Below are positions 57,537 to 64,000 of a DNA stretch of 64,000 bases, one piece after another. Numbering within the stretch: position 1 is the first letter of the stretch; the number at the start of each line of letters is the position of its first letter. Below the pieces are notes generated by a model, which saw only the letters and a list, made by a program, of their open reading frames with translations, was not told where the DNA came from and did no database searches. The position numbers were made by a program, and so were the translations under genes. Source of the DNA: Linanthus parryae (taxonomy: Eukaryota > Streptophyta > Magnoliopsida > Ericales > Polemoniaceae). The stretch covers positions 80,765,495 to 80,829,494 of the forward strand of contig JALGPY010000005.1 in NCBI GenBank assembly GCA_023055425.1, in the 5' to 3' direction.

Positions 57537-58904
57537 ATGGCAAACAACTCATCGAGTTCACAACATTCCCTACGATCTGTCCTTGAGAAGGACAAGCTCT
57601 CTGGAAACAACTTTCTTGATTGGTACAGAAACTTGAGAATTGTTCTCAAGCAAGAGAAGAAACTGTACGCAATAGAGGAGCATGTTCCAGAAGGTCCAGA
57701 GAACCAAACACCTGCTGCCCTAAAGGCGTATCAAAAGCGTGTTGATGACGCTAATGATGCGGCCTGCCTTATGCTATGCACCATGACTTCTGAGCTTGAG
57801 AAGCAACACGAAAACATGAATGCTGTCGATATGATCGAACATCTGAAGCAGCTCTTCCAAGAGCAAGCAAGGGTAGAGAGGTATGAGGTCTCTAAGGCAC
57901 TGTTCAAGTGTCATCTGGCAGAAGGGAACCCGGTGGGACCCCATGTACTCTGTATGATCGGGTACTTGGAGAATCTCGCCCGACTAGGGTTCCCGGTCGG
58001 CCAAGAGTTGGCAAACGATCTCGTGTTGCAACTGTTTCCCGAGAGTTATGGACAGTTCATTATGAACTATAACATGAACGAGATCGTGAAACCACTGCCA
58101 TATTTACTCAACATGTTGAGGACGGCTGAACAGAGCATCAACAAGGGTAAGGGTAAGGCCATTATGATGGTACAGAAAAAAAAATGCAAAAGGTTTGCCT
58201 CTTCCTCCAAGGGCAAAGGCAAGTCAGTTGCCAAGTCCAAGGAACCTGTCCTTAAGCCTGTTGGTGGCATTGCCAAAGGTGTGACTAAAGGTGAGTGTCA
58301 CTACTTCAGTCAGCCTGGACACTGGAGGAGGAACTGCCCAAAATATCTAGAGGACAAGAGGCTTGGAATAGTGATTCCACCACCACCAGGTATTTTTGTT
58401 GTAGATGTCAATTTAACTGTCTCTACATCATGGGTATTAGATACTGGATGTGGATCTCATATTTGTCGAAATATGCAGGATCTAAAGAGAAGTAGAAGAT
58501 TGGCTAAAGGAGAGGTAGATCTGCGTGTTGGGAATGGAGCAAAGGTTGCTGCGTTGGCCATAGGCGTGTGCGAGCTATCTCTGCCTTCAGGATTAGTTTT
58601 AGAATTAAATAATTGCTATTTTGTACCTGCTATGAGCAGAAACATTGTTTCTATTTCTTGTTTGGACAAGGATTGTTTTATTATTTCAATAAAGAACAAT
58701 TGTTGTTCCTTTTATTTTAATAATATCCACTATTTTAGTGCTCAATTATTTAATGGACTTTATGTCCTTGATTTAAGCAATCCTGTCTACAACATTAATA
58801 CCAAGCGGATTAAAATAAATGATTTAAATCCTGCTTATTTATGGCACTGTCGTTTAGGCCACAAAATGAGAATCGTGTATCTAGACTCCATAAGGATGGA
58901 TTAA
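57537..58904 (+). CDS. Copy E Gag and protease
   Basis: The ATG at 57537 has the family context (CCAAATGGCAAACAA). 455 codons: the UBN2-type Gag (about 1-230, with LDWYRNLRIVLKQEKKLYA), a basic Lys-rich stretch, a zinc knuckle at residues 254-267 whose second Cys is Phe (CHYFSQPGHWRRNC), then protease WVLDTGCGSH (catalytic Asp302) and the start of the GAG-pre-integrase domain (HCRLGH). A one-base deletion near 58862 throws the frame off, and the last 12 codons are out of frame. The knuckle change would weaken RNA binding. This is the only full-length gag of the family in the window. Confidence 0.9.
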   Translation: MANNSSSSQHSLRSVLEKDKLSGNNFLDWYRNLRIVLKQEKKLYAIEEHVPEGPENQTPAALKAYQKRVDDANDAACLMLCTMTSELEKQHENMNAVDMIEHLKQLFQEQARVERYEVSKALFKCHLAEGNPVGPHVLCMIGYLENLARLGFPVGQELANDLVLQLFPESYGQFIMNYNMNEIVKPLPYLLNMLRTAEQSINKGKGKAIMMVQKKKCKRFASSSKGKGKSVAKSKEPVLKPVGGIAKGVTKGECHYFSQPGHWRRNCPKYLEDKRLGIVIPPPPGIFVVDVNLTVSTSWVLDTGCGSHICRNMQDLKRSRRLAKGEVDLRVGNGAKVAALAIGVCELSLPSGLVLELNNCYFVPAMSRNIVSISCLDKDCFIISIKNNCCSFYFNNIHYFSAQLFNGLYVLDLSNPVYNINTKRIKINDLNPAYLWHCRLGHKMRIVYLDSIRMD

Positions 58905-60325
58905 TAGACTCATTTGATTTTGAATCATATGAGACATGTGAAGCTTGTTTATTGGGAAAAATGACAAAGTCCCCTTTCAATAAGAAAGGTGAGAGGACTA
59001 GTGAGCAATTGGCACTCATACATATAGATGTGTGTGGGCCATTCGCCACGCCTGCCAGGGGTGGTTATGTCTACTTCATTACATTTACTGATGATTACAG
59101 TAGATATGGATTTGTGTACCTTATGAGGGCAAAATCCGAATCCTTTGAAGTGTTCAAAGAATTCAAGAATGAAGTAGAGAAGCAACTTGACAAAACTGTC
59201 AAGGCTCTACGATCGGATCGTGGAGGAGAATACTTGAGCCACGAGTTTGACGACTATCTTAGAGAGTGTGGGATCGTGTCCCAACTCACTCCACCCGGAA
59301 CGCCACAATGGAATGGCGTGTCCGAGAGGAGGAATCGAACCCTATTGGATATGGTTCGATCTATGATGTGTCAAACCGATCTTCCATTATCATTTTGGGG
59401 CTACACTCTATTAAGTGCAGCTTTCACCATTAACCGTGTTCCATCTAAATCAGTCATGAAGACACCATATGAGATGTGGAGTGGGAGGCGTACCACACTG
59501 TCGTTCATGAGGATTTGGGGCTGCGATGTCTATGTAAAACGTTTACAATCATACAAGCTAGGGCCTAAATCGGATAAGTGTAAATTTGTGGGGTACCCTA
59601 AGGAAACTAAGGGATACTACTTCTACAATCCAACCGAGAACAAAGTGTTTGTTGCTCGGACCGGCGTGTTTCTAGAAAGAGAGTTTGTCTCTAAAGAAGC
59701 AAGTGGGAGGAATGTAGAACTTGAAGAGATTCAAGAACCACAAATCACTGAACCGATTATGGAACATGAACAGGAACCACAAGCAGTTGTTGAGCAACCT
59801 GTTCAGGTAACACAAGAGCTTCGTAGATCTAGTAGAGTGCGCCAGGAACCCGAGAGGTATGGACTTGTCGTGACCGATTTCGGTGACACGATGCTCATAG
59901 ATGATGAGCCTACTACCTATGAGGAGGCCATGAGAGGCCCAGACTCTCAGAAGTGGCTGGAAGCCATGAGATCCGAGATGGAATCCATGTATACCAACAA
60001 AGTATGGACTTTGGTGGAACCACCCAATGGGGCGCGGCCCATAGGGTGCAAGTGGGTCTTCAAGAAGAAGATCGACATGGATGGTAATGTGATTACCTAT
60101 AAGGGCCGATTGGTGGCTAAAGGATTCAGACAGATTCATGGTATTGACTATGATGAAACCTTTTCACCAGTCGCTATGACCAAATCCATCCGAATCCTAC
60201 TTGCAATTGCAGCATACCATGACTATGAGATTTGGCAGATGGATGTCAAAACAGCATTCCTTTATGGGAATCTCCTCGAGGATGGGTATATGATACAGCC
60301 GGAGGGTTTTGAGGATCCAAAGTAA
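58841..60325 (+). CDS. Copy E integrase and first part of reverse transcriptase
   Basis: 494 codons, in frame from about 58864 on. It has the zinc part (CEACLLGK), an integrase core with Asp in IHIDVCGPF, Asp in LRSDRGGEYL and Glu in NGVSERRNRTLL, all intact. A Glu/Pro-rich linker is followed by reverse transcriptase (WLEAMRSEMESMYTNKVW, then QMDVKTAFLYG). It ends at TAA 60323-60325, where the other copies have Lys or Asn codons. A translated integrase could be functional in sequence, but the upstream shift prevents its synthesis from gag. Confidence 0.9.
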   Translation: MALSFRPQNENRVSRLHKDGLIDSFDFESYETCEACLLGKMTKSPFNKKGERTSEQLALIHIDVCGPFATPARGGYVYFITFTDDYSRYGFVYLMRAKSESFEVFKEFKNEVEKQLDKTVKALRSDRGGEYLSHEFDDYLRECGIVSQLTPPGTPQWNGVSERRNRTLLDMVRSMMCQTDLPLSFWGYTLLSAAFTINRVPSKSVMKTPYEMWSGRRTTLSFMRIWGCDVYVKRLQSYKLGPKSDKCKFVGYPKETKGYYFYNPTENKVFVARTGVFLEREFVSKEASGRNVELEEIQEPQITEPIMEHEQEPQAVVEQPVQVTQELRRSSRVRQEPERYGLVVTDFGDTMLIDDEPTTYEEAMRGPDSQKWLEAMRSEMESMYTNKVWTLVEPPNGARPIGCKWVFKKKIDMDGNVITYKGRLVAKGFRQIHGIDYDETFSPVAMTKSIRILLAIAAYHDYEIWQMDVKTAFLYGNLLEDGYMIQPEGFEDPK

Positions 60326-60781
60326 GCCAACAAAGTCTGTAAACTGCAACGATCCATTTATGGATTGAAGCAAGCTTCTAGGAGTTGGAATCGACGTTTT
60401 GATGAAGTGGTCAAAGAGTTTGGCTTCATCAGAAACGAAGATGAGTCTTGTGTCTACAAGAAGGTTAGTGGGAGCTCTGTAGCTTTTTTGGTCTTGTATG
60501 TGGATGACATACTACTCATTGGAAACGACGTTCCCATGCTGCAATCTTCTAAAGATTGGCTAGGGAAGTGTTTCTCAATGAAGGACTTAGGTGAAGCAGC
60601 CTATATACTCGGTATAAAGATCTACAGAGATAGATCTAAGAGGTTGCTAGGCCTAAGTCAAAGTACATATATTGACAAGGTGTTGAAACGGTTCAACATG
60701 CAAGATTCCAAGAAGGGATTCTTGCCCATGTCACATGGAATCACTCTTTCGAAGAGTGGTTGTCCTTCCAATGAGATTTAG
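60326..60781 (+). pseudogene. Copy E reverse transcriptase, catalytic part
   Basis: The same frame continues after the TAA. It has LYVDDILLIGND with an intact YVDD, then YILGIKIYRDRSKRLLG and YIDKVLKRFNMQDSKKG. It ends with TAG 60779-60781, where unit A has GAG (Glu), a single-base change. Confidence 0.88.
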
Positions 60782-61486
60782 AAGGAACGCATGAGTAGAA
60801 TTCCCTATGCCTCGGCCATAGGATCTATCATGTACGCCATGTTATGTACTAGACCAGATGTGTCATATGCCTTGAGTATGAAAAGCAGATACCAATCCAA
60901 TCCGGGTGAGAGTCACTGGATTGCAGTCAAGAACATCCTAAAGTACTTGAGAAGAACTAAGGATGCTTTCTTGATATTTGGCGGTGAGGAAGAGTTGCGT
61001 GTAAGGGGTTACACTGATGCAAGCTTCCAAACCGACAGAGATGACTTTAGATCACAGTCGGGATATGTGTTTTGCCTGAATGGAGCAGCGGTGAGCTGGA
61101 AGAGTTCCAAGCAAGAGACGGTAGCTGATTCTACAACAGAGGCTGAGTACATTGCTGCAAAGGGCGCAGCAAAGGAAGCTGTTTGGATCAGAAAGTTTGT
61201 TTCTGAACTTGGTGTGGTCCCTAGCATTGCGGATCCAGTCGAGTTGTTTTGCGACAACACTAGGGCGATCGCGCAATCAAAGGAACCAAGTTCGCACCAG
61301 AAGTCCAAGCACGTGCTCAGGAAGTTTCATCTGATTCGAGATATTATCGATAGAGGAGACGTTCGGATATGCAAGATTCCTACAGATGATAATCTGTCAG
61401 ACCCGCTTACAAAGCCTCTCACGCAGTGGAAGCATGAAGGGCACACTAGGAGTATGGGCATACGAGATGCGCCAGATTTGCTCTAG
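60782..61486 (+). CDS. Copy E reverse transcriptase end and RNase H
   Basis: An open frame of 231 codons from 60791. RNase H has YTDASFQTDRDD, STTEAEYIAAKGAAKEAVW and FCDNTRAIAQSKEP with the catalytic acids. The end MGIRDAPDLL is the family C-terminus. The TAG at 61484-61486 is followed after 3 bases by the polypurine tract. Confidence 0.88.
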   Translation, partial: KERMSRIPYASAIGSIMYAMLCTRPDVSYALSMKSRYQSNPGESHWIAVKNILKYLRRTKDAFLIFGGEEELRVRGYTDASFQTDRDDFRSQSGYVFCLNGAAVSWKSSKQETVADSTTEAEYIAAKGAAKEAVWIRKFVSELGVVPSIADPVELFCDNTRAIAQSKEPSSHQKSKHVLRKFHLIRDIIDRGDVRICKIPTDDNLSDPLTKPLTQWKHEGHTRSMGIRDAPDLL

Positions 61487-61489
61487 TGC

Positions 61490-61500
61490 AAGTGGGAGAC
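61490..61500 (+). other. Polypurine tract of copy E
   Basis: AAGTGGGAGAC directly before the 3' LTR, identical to that of unit A. Confidence 0.8.
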
Positions 61501-62311
61501 TGTTGGAATAGATGCCCTAGAGGCAATCTAGTTTAGTATGAATTTATTTGTGGCTAGAAATTCATTTATTATTTATTGGATATTTAATATAATGAAGTCC
61601 TTAGATTTACAATTGTGTTGTTTATCTTAAATATCCCTAGTCCAGTATAATGATTAATGGGACAATCATCTATAGACTAGTATGGGGTTGGATTGATATG
61701 GAGATATCACGATCCAACACATAGGTGTGCATTAGGGAATGTTGCACTGGATTGACCCATCTCCGAGAAGGCTACATACACGTTATGTTGAGTCACAAGC
61801 GCTTCTCGCGGTGCAATGGTATTGTCATCCTTAGACTTGAAGTCACTAGATATTCTAGTTGTGGATTATTGTGATTTTGGTAGCGTTAAACGCTACACCG
61901 TAACTGGGTAGTTATAAAGGGGTGTACTGGATACAATTAGAAGAAAGCTTAGAGATCGTAGTGGACGTAGATAGAATTCGTCCCTCCCACTTAATGGGAG
62001 CAAATATCCTAGGCCACTCGAGGGATAGTTGATAACTCCGTTTTCGGAGTTATTTTATGCCTTTTATTTCTACGTTTTGCGTGCTTATCATGGAGACTTC
62101 GTCGTCTTTTGAGTAAATTGAGCTTAAATGTGATAATGTGAGTTCATATGCGTTACTTGTTAAATCCGGGCGTTTCTTTATTTATTTGAGCTTTTATTGT
62201 GATATGATCGCGGGTTGTGTTTTCGTGTTGTGATTCGCAGGAAAACAGGGCTTGGAGGATCATGCGGGAGATGGAAGCGAACTTCGGAAGCAAGGACCTC
62301 AAAGGAAAGTC

Positions 62312-62391
62312 AAATGGAAGAAGGAAGGAAGGAGAAAGTCAATGGAAACAATGGAAGGTTAATGGAAGAAGGAAGGAAGGAGAAAGTCAAA
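62312..62391 (+). repeat. Direct repeat of purine-rich sequence
   Basis: A 30-base unit with GGAAGAAGGAAGGAAGGAG is at 62312-62341 and again at 62362-62391, with an imperfect third copy after it. Confidence 0.85.
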
Positions 62392-62433
62392 GGAAGGAAG
62401 AGAAAGTCAAAGAAAAGAAGGCTGGAATAGAGG

Positions 62434-62591
62434 GTCTTCGTACGAAGACAAATGTCTTCGTACGAAGACAATATACTTAGCCAAATATTGGCTCTACAAA
62501 AAGTCTTCCCAAACAAGCTTGCAGTATCTAAGTAAGAAGACCTTCGTACGAAGAGCATTTGTCTTCGTAAGAAGACTCTTCGTACGAAGAC
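62434..62591. repeat. Cluster of five palindromes based on TCTTCGTACGAAGA
   Basis: GTCTTCGTACGAAGAC is perfect at 62434-62449 and 62454-62469. CTTCGTACGAAG is at 62542-62553, GTCTTCGTAAGAAGAC (one change) at 62561-62576 and TCTTCGTACGAAGA at 62577-62590. Confidence 0.93.
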
Positions 62592-64000
62592 ATCGCTGAA
62601 AGTGCAGAATTTTTCCGGGGCTTTTTCGTAGTTTATCCAAACTTTGTAATAGGATTATGGAAACATATTTAAGCATTCTAGGTCAACTTTTTTAGTATTT
62701 TTGGACGTTAGGAACATCTTTTGGAGATCAATAAGCTATTGGGAGAGCTTAGGAGCTTTGGATCATCCGTTTGGATTCTCAACTCTCCTCTTTTCTTGAT
62801 TTTTATGTTTAAACTCATGAGACTTGTCGTTTTGAGCATGAATATGAGTAGCTAAACGTTATTTGCTGGGAATTCTCGTTTGGTGCAGCTAGGGTTTGAT
62901 CTAAAGTTGATGTTTTGATGATTGTGATGCATGTTCTAGCTTAATCTCACGTGTTTATTCACTATTATGGATTATTTACGTTCATAATTATATTATCTTT
63001 GCGAGTAGCTAACGTAGAGATAAACTTAATTAGTTTTCACGTGGTAACTCCGTGAGAATTAGTCAGTAAATTGAATAATCCACCTAGTCGTATCAATGTT
63101 TGGTAACTCGACATCGTGAACTAGGATCGTTAAATTAGAAATATGGTTTTAATGCATGCTTAAAGCTAAACTAGACTTGGTAACTCGGTTTGTTTTAGTT
63201 TAAAGTATAGTGAACTTGCTTGGTAGCTCGGTAATTTTAATATTGCTTGATTAATAGTGAATGACACGTGGTTGTTTTACAAATCAAAATATAAATTTAG
63301 ATCAACCTAGTGAACCTAGAGAATTCCCGGTACTTTTCCCTTATATTACAAAAACCCTAAAATTCATTCTTTATTAATCGTGAACTACTTCACTTGGTTA
63401 ATTGAGAATATTGCGTTTATTTTATTAGAATTAGATAAAAACACAACTTGCGACATACCCACATAAGGTTTAGAATAATAGTTAATTTAAACGAAGTCCT
63501 TTGGGTTCGACAACCCGGATTTCCGGTTTATTACTACACACGACAGCTGTACACTTGCAGTTGGAGCGTGTCAATAGTGCTTATAGAATGTCTGGCCAGA
63601 CTCAAATAAATCAATATGGGATATTGATGTTATTTGCACGAATAAGGCTATTCCCATAGATCGAGAAACTATGGATTGGATATGCGAGTGTGACTTGTAT
63701 GTCTCGTGTCCAATCCGGATATAGAGACAAAGGGATGATACAATTACTTGTACAAAGGTTGTCAAGATGACTATTCTATTAGTTGGCTAGAATGGATGTT
63801 TTGCTAGAGACCGCTCCATATTAGCAAATAGTTGCTACCAACTAGATAGAACCTATGGGGTCACACTCTATATAGAGTTGAACTAGATTTGGGAATTAAC
63901 TAATTGAATTAATTAATTAGAAGGATCACTTTGCAAAACCTTGCAAACTTAGTAGGGACTAATTTGCAAGGAATGGACTAAATTGAATTCTAGTAGGACT

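Larger units (their letters stand above)
62030..63573. mobile_element. Athila/Tat-like gypsy solo LTR inside the copy E 3' LTR
   Basis: 1544 bases from TGATAACTCCG to GCGTGTCA, with perfect 5-bp duplications ATAGT (62025-62029 and 63574-63578). No coding sequence. The ends resemble those of the LTR at 15295-16940 (TGATA...TGTCA; ACACTTGC near the end). It holds a 50-base direct repeat and five palindromes. Confidence 0.88.
54637..64000 (+). mobile_element. Least damaged Angela-like copia copy (copy E), right end beyond window
   Basis: It has a 5' LTR, primer site, leader, gag-pol with one frameshift and two stops, polypurine tract and a partial 3' LTR starting 61501. The target is SIRE-2 gag; the expected 5-bp duplication is AAGAT (54632-54636), whose partner lies beyond the window. 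A solo LTR sits in the 3' LTR. Confidence 0.88.
61501..64000 (+). repeat. 3' LTR of copy E, interrupted and running off the window
   Basis: Starts TGTTGGAATAGATGCC; LTR sequence is at 61501-62029 and 63579-64000, with the solo LTR between. It carries the about 200 bases deleted from the 5' LTR. The TATA region and end lie beyond the window. Confidence 0.88.

Overview
The window is nuclear DNA of a flowering plant, probably a eudicot, from a transposon-dense region. The evidence is a stack of plant LTR-retrotransposon lineages: Ty1/copia of the Angela/TAR type and of the SIRE type, an Ale-like copia remnant, a Tekay/Del-type chromovirus, a Tat-type gypsy and Athila/Tat-like solo LTRs. Several have an initiator-Met tRNA primer site (TGGTATCAGAGC). 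I see no convincing host gene, tRNA, rRNA or CRISPR array. Lineage names come from recognised protein and LTR motifs, not from a search.

Layout. (1) 1-21362 is a head-to-tail array of one Angela-like copia family: internal A (1-3597), LTR1 (3598-5022), internal B (5023-10679), LTR2 (10680-12112), internal C (12113-20431), LTR3 (20432-21362, cut). Neighbouring units share one LTR. Unit C contains two younger insertions: an inverted solo LTR of the same family (12208-13592) and an Athila/Tat-like solo LTR (15295-16940, duplication GTTCC). (2) 21363-21556 is a cut, inverted piece of that second LTR type. (3) 21555-28812 is a SIRE-like copia with 5' LTR, broken gag-pol and a large extra ORF after pol. 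(4) 28813-29725 holds unassigned DNA and the end of another Angela-like LTR. (5) 29726-37118 and 49154-~50300 are the two halves of a minus-strand Tat-type gypsy, with an antisense intron-bearing ORF and a hairpin repeat array at its 3' end. (6) 37119-49153 is a complete-length chromovirus inserted in that gypsy gag (duplication CATAG). (7) 50540-51930 is a minus-strand Ale-like copia remnant. (8) 52030-54636 is a second SIRE-like element, its LTR split by a MULE-like long-TIR element (52693-54017), cut at its gag by (9) the least damaged Angela-like copy (54637 to beyond 64000), whose 3' LTR carries another solo LTR (62030-63573, duplication ATAGT).

Working together: in the copia elements gag, protease, integrase, reverse transcriptase and RNase H form one polyprotein. 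In the gypsy elements integrase follows RNase H. Every copy here carries stops, frameshifts or catalytic substitutions, so none looks autonomous. Nesting gives a relative order: the Tat gypsy is older than the chromovirus; SIRE-2 is older than the last Angela copy, which is older than the solo LTR in its 3' LTR.

The more unusual signals are: the shared-LTR array with stop codons common to units A and B; three places where DNA looks rebuilt by template switching (8996-9101, 40070-40330, 54977-54992); a palindrome, CAAGGCCTTG and variants, scattered through the SIRE-like element in LTR and coding parts; clustered 16-bp palindromes in one solo LTR; an acidic ORF with SUMO-interaction-like repeats upstream of the chromovirus gag; and a spliced-looking antisense ORF in the Tat gypsy.
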